From Blastomussa wellsi (Eukaryota > Cnidaria > Anthozoa > Scleractinia > Plerogyridae), in assembly GCA_947652115.1 (NCBI GenBank), contig OX393562.1:33114243-33178242 (forward strand): 64,000 bases of DNA. Direction: 5' to 3'. Positions within the stretch are counted from its first letter, which is position 1. The number at the start of each line of letters is the position of its first letter. A program made the position numbers and the translations under genes. The notes beneath the pieces are model-generated. The model saw only the letters and a program-made list of their open reading frames with translations. It was not told the origin of the DNA and did not search any database. Below, in pieces: positions 12,501 through 24,500 of the stretch.

Positions 12501-15500
12501 CTATTCTTTCATGCCACCCAGGACCCTTTATTAAGTGCATCATTGTTCTTACTGATATCTGTTCAATGGCAGTGCTTTTATAATTACTACTTTGGAAGAA
12601 TTCACACTCTCATGCCCAACTACATTTATTTGTCAGAAGTGTAGGTCTTAAGCAGTTATTTTCTTGATTAAATGTCCCCTGGCATTTATTTCAAACTTGG
12701 CCTATTTGGGCTAGTGTTGTTTTCTAGACTAAGTGCAGTTTTTTGTAGCCTGATGTTTATTTAGGGTGGGTTTTAATTGATTATGTTTGACAAACGTAAG
12801 GTTACCACTTATCATTCAAGGCCTGGCATTTACTCGAGACAACTGTGCTGGCATTAATTTTCTCTTCCATGTTAAGATCAACGACAGAAAGTCCGAAGAG
12901 ATGAGCTTGAGGGAAGCAATTGACATGGTTCGTCGATCGAACAGACTGGATCTTTTGGTGCTGAAAGATGACAACCTACCACCCAGCTACAACACACACT
13001 CCCTGCCGCCATCATTCAGACATAAAGCTGGGTCCAGGGATAGGGACATGCCTAATGGCTATGGTGAAGAACAAGAGCCAGAACTGCCTCCAAGGTCTGT
13101 GGGATTTTGAATGAATATTGTGCACAGTGTTGTTTTTATATATAATTGTGGCACTCATGTTGATGAAACTTTAATCTACACTGCCATTCACCTTCGGACA
13201 TCAATTTTAATTGAACTTGTATTATTTTCATATCTGCAGGAATTACAGTGATGAAGATCTACCAGAGCGACCTCCACCCCCTTCAGAAAAAGAAAACACG
13301 CTCTTTTCTGGTCAGTCATTCATCTTGTTTATCTTGTAATGTATAGCTTTGGGTGAAAAGTGAGCATTATGGCTCTGGGGTATGTGGTTCATGTTGAAAT
13401 GTAGTTTAAGGTCACTATCTACTTGTGAACTGTCTAATATGGAAAAATGCTAGGAGTTAGTCTTCTATGGACTTTTAAGCAGATTGTCACAGCTGGTGCT
13501 ACTGTCATGTCTGGGTAGTGAAAACATTTTCCAGGATATGAAAGGATCACGGCATGTGGGACTGTCAGGTTTCTTTAATATATACTGTACATCTCAGTGG
13601 TCTGAAAACTTCACTGAGCTTTGGCAGTGTGGAACCCTTTGGCCAAATGCAGATTAATTTGACATTTTACAAGAGGGTCAGTTCTAAAGGGTGCCAGGTA
13701 AGTTTTAACTTGCCAACAAGGAATTCCAACTGGTCAAATTCCCACTTCTACTTCCAAATCATAAGAGAGTTCACTATCACACTGGTGGGTTGGGTTTTTG
13801 ACCCGAGACAGAGGGAGGGTGTGATTGTGGGTGACTTGAGACCTGTCTCTTATCTCAAGCACTGAATTTTTGATTAGAGACTACTGTAGCTCTAGTAAAG
13901 ATCACTGCCTTGTTACCTTGTTGTTTTATTCTGTTCCCGGAGAGTGTTTCTACTGCCAGTGATAGAGAATCATTGTTCAACTTTTCAGAAATGAGCTGGA
14001 AGAGGCCTGACACAGGTGAACGTGTTTCAGGGATGGGTTATGACAGAGAAGATGTCTTCCGACCTGTGGAAGCTTCACAGCAAGAATCAGAGCCTAGTTA
14101 CCCAAAACCTGCTGAAGGTAAGAAACAATCATATTTAACGTCTGTTTTTTGTATTTTTTTCTGTGACTTAAAGGAGGCCCCTTTTCTAGGTTACATCTGA
14201 CTAACACAGCGACTGCAATTCGCAGAACTTGATTTGAGATTAAATTAGAATGCCAAAGTTGAAAAGTGCAAAAAAAAAAAAATGAAATTAATATTTGTAA
14301 ACCAAAAAGCATGTAAAAGGACTGTAGTCAGCCTCTGATATTTTTTGATGCCCTCAGGTTATGTTACTAGGACTCTGAATTACCTTGAGCAGTTTCACAG
14401 CAGCCTTTTTTGTTTGTACGTGCATGCGTTCTGCATGAAATAAAAATCTGAAACATCCACATGTCAACGAAAATGGCCTGGCTGACGAGCATCATTTAAC
14501 ATAGTTTGATTGCTCCTATCTGAGTGATGTTAACCACAGAATTTCAAAGTGAGAACTACCACAATGGCATTGCAGCTAGTTGGGTATCATTTACATGCTT
14601 GGAAGTAGATTTTAGCAGACAAATTTATTTGCTTGGTGATCAGTAATTGAAAACTTATTAACTGCATTCTTACCTCGGTATTAACGTGTTACGGAGAAAC
14701 TGGACACAGGTCATTGATAACAACAATTACTGTTTTCTCACAGTTTCATACACACCAGGTGGTCTAAGCTCCTGGGGGAGAAATTCTCCTGTAAATGAAT
14801 CAAGATCGAGTGTCAATTATGTGGAATCAACCTCAAGTTCGCCTCGTAGTGATCGACGTGACATGGATTCTATAGACCGCAGGAGGTACAGAAGGTACTG
14901 TGACACTTTGTTTTTCATTTGAAAATGTATTCATGGTTTCATGAGAAATGCATACTACGTAAATTCCTGAAATAGAGAGGGCAACTTGTAATTTTAAAGA
15001 GACATGAGAGTTTCAGAGATACAAGTTAGATTAATGTTGGCTACATCGCTTATAGAGGCTTTTGTCTTAGAATTTAATAATTTATTTATTTACCTGGTTT
15101 GCAACTCACATTTCAGTGATGCACGTCTAGTTGCTTTCCGCAAGAGTGGCAGTCTTGGTATCCAAGTATCCGGTGGAAACAAGTCTGGTATTTTTGTGGC
15201 CGCTGTGAAGGAGGGGAGTCCTGCGTACAATGAAGGATTACGAAAGGGTGATCAAGTACTAATGGTGGGTATCACTGCACTGATCAAATTATGGCTTCTC
15301 ATTACTGTATTTAAAGTGGTACTACAATGAAAAAATGTCATTCTTGTTCTCTTTCGATTCTGATTTTGTTTGGCAAGAATGCACCATGCCAATTATTGCA
15401 CCTCAATTTTTGAATTTTTGTTTTTTGAACGACTTAGTCTTGTTGAAACTGTCCGCCATTACCAGATTCGACTTCAGTCAAGTGCTGGATTGAAAGAGAA

Positions 15501-18500
15501 TAATTATGACGTCATATACTCGCTAGTTTATTTTTGCAATGTGTGAACCCAGCTGATTAGTATGCAGCACAAGCTTTTAGAAGCAAGTTGCTGTTCTGCA
15601 TACCAAATTAGCTGGGTTCACGCAGTAAAAAATTAAACTAGTGAGTATATGACATCACTTTCTCCCTCGATCCAGCTCTCTCAATGCAACTTGACTGAAG
15701 TCGAATCTGGTAATGGCGGACAGTTGAAACAAGAATTTGTCATTCAAAAAATGGACTTATTTCGAAAATTGAGGCGCAATAATTGGCAGGGTGCATTCTT
15801 GCCAAATATAAAATCTGAATCGAAAGAGAACAAGAACAAACTTTCTTCATCGTAATACCACTTTAAGATGAAGTCTTTGTTGAAAGTTTGAAACCAAGTG
15901 GCCTAGCTTATCAAAGGTTTCAATAACAAGCAATTAGGAGTATTTCCACTCCCCCCTGGATTGGATGCTAGTCCATCCCAGGGTTACTCCCAGCATCAAA
16001 CCTGCTGGTGCCTGGGGGAAGAGGGGCACTGAGAGTTTGTTTGTTGCTCAAGAACACAACAGTGCCCCTGCCAAATGCTGTATGTACATGCATACAATTC
16101 AAATTGGCTGATCACATTTACAGTGTATGCAAAACTTAATAATCATGGGGGCAACTTGTGTTTGTGAAAGGTGAATCACCCTGTTTATAGCCACAAGCAA
16201 GGTTGTTTGACTTGAACATGCAACACAGGGCTTAATAAGTTGTTTCTTATCCAGAGCACATAGAGTACAGAAAGAACATTTCTTTTAAATCTCAAATTGA
16301 AGGGTATCAAGTCATTTGTCTTCTTCAGTTGTAGACCTTAAGTTCTAGCTTTAATGTTACCTCTTCGCTTGTAAGTTCCTCATTGTGCAGGGCCACAGCT
16401 AGCAAAAGGGAAAACAAGGCTCGTTTTATTCTAAAATTAAAAACAAGATACGTTTAGTTAAGAAAATAGTTGCCTTGAAAGTCTGGCTATGGCACTGTTG
16501 GAGCCCTCAATTCATCGAATATTTAGTTAAAAAATTTGCCAGTGAGTTTTGTTGAAAGAATTTGATTGCAGATTAGGCAAACTCAAACAAGCAGCACCTG
16601 TTGTATCTTTGCAGGCCAATGACATAGATTTCAAAGACATCACAAGAGAAGAAGCTGTTTTGATCCTGTTGTCTCTTGGAGATGATGTCAACCTTCTGTG
16701 CAAGTACAGGAGGCAAAGTAATTGTGATTTTGTTGTTGCTTTTATTTTTTTGAGGCCTTTAAATACACATAACTTAAAACAAATTCAGGCAAGATGGTCA
16801 TGACAACAAAAAGGGTGGAATTCATTTTAATTTGACTAAAAACGAAGTTCTTCATCATATGACATGAAATGAATTGCATTCAGTAAATTTCAATAAGTTT
16901 TCAAACAGATGGCTCAAGTTGGCCGCTGATGGCAGTGCAATTTTGGGGAATGTTTTGGTTTTGAAGAGTACTTGTAGGTGGCAGAATTTATGTGTATTTG
17001 CTTGACACGGACAGCGAATTTGCCAGTTGCTCTTATACAAACCTCTGTGTGTATAATACTTTATTTTCTCTTGAAGAAGAGTCCCGTTAATTTCATGTGT
17101 CGTATCTTCTTGTGTCACACTTGGACTATTAAAAGTAGCAAATGTTTTAATTTTCCATCAACTGTTCTTGTTTTGTAGCTTTTGACAAGATCAGCAAAGA
17201 ATCGGGAGATTCATTTTACATCAAGTAAGTTTTATTCAAGGATGAACTGAACCCCCAAAAAATCAAGTTTCATTATATTAAAGTCGAGTACTTAACTCCT
17301 GGATAATAGCAGATGATGTTCAGATGCCATTTGTTAACATTTCACAAGCCAAAGTACTCTGACAGGTTTCATTAAATAAGTAGGATAGAAGGTTGAAAGA
17401 AAAGAACACTTAAAGTAAATTTCTTTATGATGACTGTTTGCAATCTGTGGAGTAGCCTGGTACCAGTGGTGATATCAAATAATGTTGATTATCTTTTTAC
17501 AGAGTTCATTTTGACTACGAGAAGATGAAGGAGAATGAGCTGACATTTCAGAGGGAAGATGTCTTCCACATCTGGGACACAATGCATGATGGTGTCATTG
17601 GAACATGGCGTGCACAGATTGTAACTAAGCTGGGGCAGGAAACTGATGTTGGAATTGTCCCCAACAAATCCAGGTGATTAAATAATGGGTTGTTTTCAAG
17701 ACGTAGTGTTTGAGACAGAGACAGACTGGAAGACGGATGGACCAGACCAGACTGATGGACCAACCGACAGATAGGCAGACAGGGAGATGGATAAACGGAT
17801 GGATTGACTGACTGGCCAACAGACACGGATGGATAGACAGACAGACAGGCAGGGAGATGGATAAACGGATGGATTGACTGACTGGCCAACAGACACGGAT
17901 GGGTAGACAGACACACAGACAGACAGACGAATGGACAGACAGACAGACAGAACGCTGGCCAGCCTTCTGTAATAAGGCGGTTGACTGTTCACAGTAATTA
18001 GATTTTGCTAAATGCAATAGCCCTGGGCTGACAATCATTTATGTTTACTTACAGAGCTGAACAGTTGGCTCAAGTTCAACACAAAGTTGAAGAAATGACA
18101 CCAAAGAAAGGAGAAAGTAATTATGGAAGTTTGAAAAGAAGTAATTCCAGAGGTGGAACCCTAAAGAAATACAAGTTTGTGTCATCTGATCATCTAGATG
18201 AAGAATCATTCAGTAAGTGAAAAATTAAAAAGAAATATGCCGTAAAATTTTCTGTGGGAGGAATCATTCTTCTGTAAATGCAAAACGTTTGAAAAATACA
18301 CCAGAAAAACCTCCGCTCGAATATTTATCGATGTCAATTTGAGAAGCCAAAAGTTGCTGAAAACAGGCATAATGATAGCTGCTCAGTTAAAAACAATAGT
18401 TCAGTTCAGGCATACTACAAAATACAAGTTCCTGCTGGGATGACAATTGCTGGGTCACTGTCGGTGGAAATCTAACGAAAGCCTTATTTTTCAGCTTCTA

Positions 18501-21500
18501 CTGCAAGAGAAAATAAACTACCAGCTTATGAAAGAGTTGCCCTTAGAAAACGTAAGTAAATTCATTCAGTGTTAATTATTGCTTTGAAACGTCATTAACC
18601 ACAATGCACTACTGTTGTTGAAACAGCTGAAATACATGTAAATCTGGCCGTGTGCTTGCTTCTGTGAGCTTGTTTATCTATTTCTTATTGTCACGCATAA
18701 GGAAACAATAACTCAGCTAAATTTGTTTCGACTCTTTCAGTAGTGTGTGAAATTTTTAACTGCCATATGACATGCAATCGAGTTTTGTGTGAGTAAATTT
18801 GATTCTTTTTGTTTGTAGCTGGATTTATCAGACCAGTCGTTCTATTGGGCCCAATTGCTGATATAACACGAGACAAGCTGCTGCAAGACATGCCGGAAAC
18901 ATTTGCTATTCCAAGTAAGACGTGTGTATTTTCATTTTAACAATTTTGATTATCACTTTTTCGCAGATGCTATACTTCTGAAGTAAGAGTGAGTGCGTTG
19001 TTTTCTGAAAGTTAAGTAGCTAAGAACTATTCATTCACAAAATGGTGCAACTTTACCCAGCTTTTCTCTAAAGTAATATTCACACAGGTTGGAAGGGGCA
19101 TTGTCACGTTGTTAAAAGGGTATTTTTAAAAAGTTTAAAACTGCCGATGCAGCAAGGGAAACCTAATAATAATGGTCTAATTTTATTGTCTAAGTACTAT
19201 ATTGAAACTATTGATTCTTGTATGCTGTCACAGATGACGAGGATGGAAATGGATTGTAATTTGAAAAACTTTGCCCTTTTTTTTCAAATTTAAGCTATGC
19301 ATTGAAAAAATAGCCCCAAAAATATTATGGTCTGCTTTCTGTGCTAAAATTTGAGTCTGTTGGAGCATTTTGTGCACAATAACAGACACAAAGCATTGAT
19401 TTTGGCAGAAGTGGTCCTCAGAACGGCAAAAATCCCCATGACAATGCCCCTTTAAACTTGCACTGGCGAACAGTTTTTAAAGTTTTATTCTTATTTCAGC
19501 TGCCTTTAGAGGAATGCAGCCCGCAGGAAGAAGCCCCATGCGGTCATCCCGCCGCTCATTGAGCTTCACGTCAATCAAAGCGGTGATGGACAGTGTGAGT
19601 TATAATTTCTCTTAGCCAAAACAAATTAACGAAATAAATAATATCAGGAAACGGATTTGGCAACTTCTCCCAAGTTTTATCCTTGGTTTAATTTTTTCCT
19701 TGGCTCAAGTTTTTTCCTTTTTTTGAAACTTATTATCGTACACTACCATACCCAAACACAAAGGAAAATGAAATTGGAACCAAGTTGGGCCACAACATAA
19801 ATACAGCGTGTTTAAAGAGAAGTAAAGATACTTGAGTGATCTGTATTGACGCTACAGGTCATCATAGCATCGTAGAATAGTCAAGTGCTTTCAATGGAAT
19901 TATGCATGTATTAAAAACGGATTAGTCGGTTTTGTCGATGACAGTAATTTGTTGTTTTTTTAGGGCAAACACTGCCTGTTGGACATCACCCCTGAAGAGG
20001 TCGAGAGGCTAAACTTTGCTCAGTTGTATCCTATTGTCATTTTCCTGAGGCCACCCAACAAACAGATGGTCAAGTAAGTCTCTTCTATATATGTAATCGA
20101 GACGTGTCGTTCTAACAGTAAGATAAAGGGAATATTTAAACGATGAGAAAAAGATGGGGAAAACGTACCTACAGTCAATTAAAAGTCTTAAAATTTGCAA
20201 GAAAATGGCTAAATTTAGGTTATGGAAAACTATGAAAGTGAAGGTCGTGGAAAAGATCGTGGAAACGCCATGGCATTTCAAAATCCCAAGAGTGAAGCTG
20301 TTATTTCTCTGCTTTGAGCATTTCCCTTAGCACAGATTCTGAAGTGATCAGTGTCGGATCCAGGGGTTGGGGTGGGGAGCCCCCCTTTCCCTAACCGGAT
20401 TTTGTTTTGCTACATGATTGTTGCTGAAATTCTCGCATCGACATAACTGACGCAAAGTTTGGACCCGTCCCCCCTCCCCTCTATCAAATTCCTGGATCTG
20501 CCCCTGGTGATCACGTGTGCTTAAAATCGTTTCGTTATTTCTTTTTTCAGGGAAATGAGAAGTGGCGTTGGCGATCATTCTGCTAAAATGGTCAAGAAGC
20601 TCCATGATAACTCGCTAAAGCTGGAACAGTTCTACAGCAACATGTTCACAGGTTTGAAGCTGTCTTTGGAGTTGCAGTCTCTATTACATTTTAGTCAAGG
20701 GTCGTTTGTGCGGAAAGTCATTGGTTGGACTCCTGTCGAGCTGTATGTCAACCAATTACGCACAAAATTCAAGCCAGTCATGACTTGGATACCCGCGCTT
20801 GGCATAGGTTTCCATGTTTGGCCGTGATTTACACTGATTGTCATGTTTTTCGGTGCTTAGCACGGGCTACTTGTTTTCCCGCGCTTTACACTGGTTGTCA
20901 TGTTTTGCACAGGGTGCTTGTTTTCCCGAGCTTGGCGCGGGTTGCATTATGCCGTTTGTTGTGATTGTCCATGTGTTTACTTTGTTTCCACGACGCCATT
21001 AGAAAACCGCGGTATAAATAGGTCTTATGAAAGGAAAGGCTTAAGAGAGAAGCGTTAAATTGACGAATTTTGTTATTTTTTAGCTATCATTCCTGCTGGT
21101 TCAATGGACAACTGGTATTCGCGAGTTAAAGAAGAAATTAAGAAACAACAGGAAGATCCTGTCTGGATGTCTGAGGACAAGGTGACTGTTGCATTTGTTT
21201 TCTCTTGTATTCGATTTTAGAAACTAAATCAGTTAGTATCTCACTTATGATCACCCTATCGTTTTATCTTCAGTTCGACGAACAGGAGGACATAGAATTC
21301 CGCATGCCAAGTCGCTACTCGCAGTCGTACGATTTTGACTCCACGTTAGACTCGCCAACTGTCCGCTCGTCCACCTCGACCCAGCCTGTTGACGAAGACG
21401 TTGTGGTCGCTGACCATGGTTATGAGGTAAAGTGTATACTCTTTCTCCACCCAACCCCTCCGTCGGTACAAAACACCGCTTGTAGCCCACTTCACCCTTT

Positions 21501-24500
21501 CAGTCATGGTGATACGCCACCAAGTTTTCAGTCCTCACGTGGAAAAACTGTTTACCGGTCTTAAAGAGAATTAATACTTCAATCTCGTGTCTCAGTACAT
21601 TTCTGTTGTTTGTCCCAGGTTCATGCCGAGCCGCAACGTGATCGCGATGCCAGGGTCCGACCCGCGTACTCTGAGCCGCAACTCCGATATAACGATCCTG
21701 ATTACCAAGATGAATACGGTCCAAGGGCTCGCTATGAGGAAGAGGACTTCCGTAACGGGAACAAGCCAGCTGGATTTAAGGAGGATACGTTAGACAGACA
21801 GAGACCAGGATATAAGCCATCGGGAAACATTGTCAAGTGAGTAAAACTTTCAATCGATGGATTCGCATCAAAATCAGTGTGGGTGACATGTGTGACACGT
21901 GAGTTGTAACGTTCTAAGTCTCTTTATGAGTTGTTACGTAACGCATGTCTGGAGAAGTGTTGCGTGACGTCGTTGCGAGCCACTGTGGCTTGAAACTTGA
22001 GCAGTTGGTCTCGAATTTGGAAGTGTTTTCATAAAACATTTTTGTGTTCATTTTCATTTTCGAGATTTCAATTTTGTTTTGCATGTTTTCCAGGTTACTT
22101 CCATCCCGTGAGAACCCAGTTGAACTAAGAGAATCACTCAAAAAGACCCGAATGCCTGATGGGTTCGATCGATCCGAAGCAGACGCCGAGGAGTTGCGAA
22201 TGAAGCGCGAAAGTCTTCGTAAAGTTGAAGATGACTCTGACCTTCTTAAGGAGTACGACGCACGAGTAGGAGTTCCAGTTTCTAAGCTGTGGGCAATCGA
22301 TAATGAGTCGACCCAGCGTCGAGAGCAAATCGATCGTATCCGAGAACCGCCGATTGAAGTCGAGCAGAAAAAGAAAGAGCCTGATCTAGACCTTGAAAAA
22401 CGCTTGGAAGATCTGGAGTCGGCGTTAATACCTCAACGACGGCGCTCTGTGGAGGAGCGTAAACCACGTCCAGTTTCGGAATCTTACGATAGAAAACCGC
22501 GTAACATTGTAGTTGATTATTCAAACCCAGACAAGCAAGAAACTGTAGCGCATTCCAGCTACTACCCAACGCGTAGTTATCCAAGCGTAACGCATTTTGA
22601 CCGCCAGAAACCTGCGGAACCCGAAATTCGTGCGAACGTTTCGGATTTTCGAGTTGAAAGTGCTCCTCAGAGAGAGTTCCCCATGAATTCTGAGAACAGA
22701 GCTGGCAGCCTGCCTCGCGAGCCACGATATAGAGCCGAAGTTACGATACCAACCCGAAGGGAACCGAAGTTCGAAGCAATAAGACCCGACCGTCCCCGAT
22801 CCGCGTATGCTGGCTACTCGTCACAAGCCTACGCTCCAAAACCTTTCAATGCCGGCAAAACAGACAGACCTTCGTCTGGCGACAGACCCCTGTCTCGTGA
22901 TCCACCCACGAGCAGACCTTCAGATTCACCTCGAGCGGGCGACCCAGTGACGTACAATTTTCGTCTATCGGGATCGCCTCGGTTTTCCCGACCAGAGCGC
23001 GAACCGGAGCCGAGACCGACGACATACAGAACAGAGTATCGGCACAAGGTATCCACAGACCTTGACAACATGGATCATGAAGGACAAAACGTTGTGACTA
23101 GGTAAGGTTATTAGACTGCTGGTACCTAGCCGACCTTGTCCTCAAGAAATTCTTCACGTGGGCAGCGAAAACGCTGTAAATCAGAAAAATCTAAAATTTA
23201 GAGCATACATCACCTTTATTTCACCTCGGATTTACAGAGTAGCTGTATAGCTAATTTCTCCGAGAAAGAAAAGAACAAATGAATAAAATAGTACTGATAA
23301 TAAAAATAAAATCGTTTTTTATGTACAGTAAATTAAACTACTATTTACACAAGTAACAATTGCATTGATGTCGGAAAGAAATTTGGCTTAAATTATTTTA
23401 GTTCAAGACCAGAGATATTGTCAGAATTAATCATGTTAGAGTTGACAAACTTCTATAGAACTTAACAGGTGAGAGGGAACGATGATCAAAATACATTTTC
23501 TTCAAATCTGTCAGTAGATTGTCAAGCATATAGGTATTGTGTTTATCACGATGCGCTACCAAATTCTCATTACGACGATAAAGGAACCACGTCACGATAT
23601 TTTGAGTCATTTCCTCAACAAGCTAAATTACCCTTAAAATTTAGGAAACCTAAAAATAATAGTTTGCTAAGGAAGAAAAACACCAAAAGGATTGATACTG
23701 AACCAAAAAGAAACAAGGATGGCTGAGGATGGGGAAGACTGAAACGGAGCGAAATGGCGATTTTGGAAAATTCAAAATGCGCGAATGATGACATGGCTGA
23801 TTTAAGAGAAATGTGTGGCGGTCCGTTTGGATTATTAACATTTTAAGCTGTTTTGCTAATGGTAGTTTTATTAATATCCGGTGCCTTTGTTTCTTTCAGC
23901 GATTTTGAATCCCTTGACGAGGACACTCAAGTGGTAGCCACCGCTCGGGGCAAGTTTACTTCCCAAGGGGGAGTCCTGTCCTCGCCAGAGTCCGGGGTCA
24001 GTATCGTCATACCGGAAGGTGCCATCCCCCAGGGAGTGGAGCAGGAAATATACTTCAAAGTCTGTAAAGACAACAACTTCATGCCTCCGTTAGACTCCGA
24101 CAAAGGTAACAGAGCTTGCATATCGCTCGAGGAACCTGTACAAGTTTTTTTATTACTTAGCTAATTCTGGTGTGCGAGACCCAAAAAGTTCCCATGCACA
24201 CAGTACCGAGTATCGCGTCATCTGTGTATGTCTTGTTGCGTAACAACTCCCTTGTCAATAAGTGTAAAAGGTATGGTTTGCATACGAGCCAAATAGCCCA
24301 TCAGGCCGTAGATTATTCCGGTTTCCGTAGGATATTTCTACTCCCTCTTGGTGGGACGTTAGTCCACCGCTAGTCCCAGCAGTAAATTCGATGGTACCAA
24401 ATGGAGGGAGGCAAGTGTCTTGCCGAGGCTCGAACCGGGACCGTCCGATCCCGGTGTCCAGCGCAATAATCGTCATAGCGCTAGGCCATCGCGCGTCCCA

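Noticed and set aside
12787..12876. Upstream extension of the second PDZ2 exon seen in the open frame
   Set aside because: The frame is open, but the PDZ2 alignment requires the splice at 12875-12876 (LK joined to IND); the extension is intronic.
17548..18038. Three overlapping minus-strand ORFs of 98-137 codons rich in Cys, Ser and Val
   Set aside because: They translate the 70-bp minisatellite and GACA repeats, and overlap a ZO exon on the other strand.
22282..22725. Minus-strand ORF of 147 codons
   Set aside because: Antisense shadow of the largest ZO exon (22094-23101); no signal or splice context of its own.
23469..23726. Plus-strand ORF of 85 codons between ZO exons 25 and 26
   Set aside because: Spliced from exon 25 at its upstream AG it would immediately meet TGA in the needed phase, and no donor follows. 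It could only be an alternative terminal piece; unsupported.
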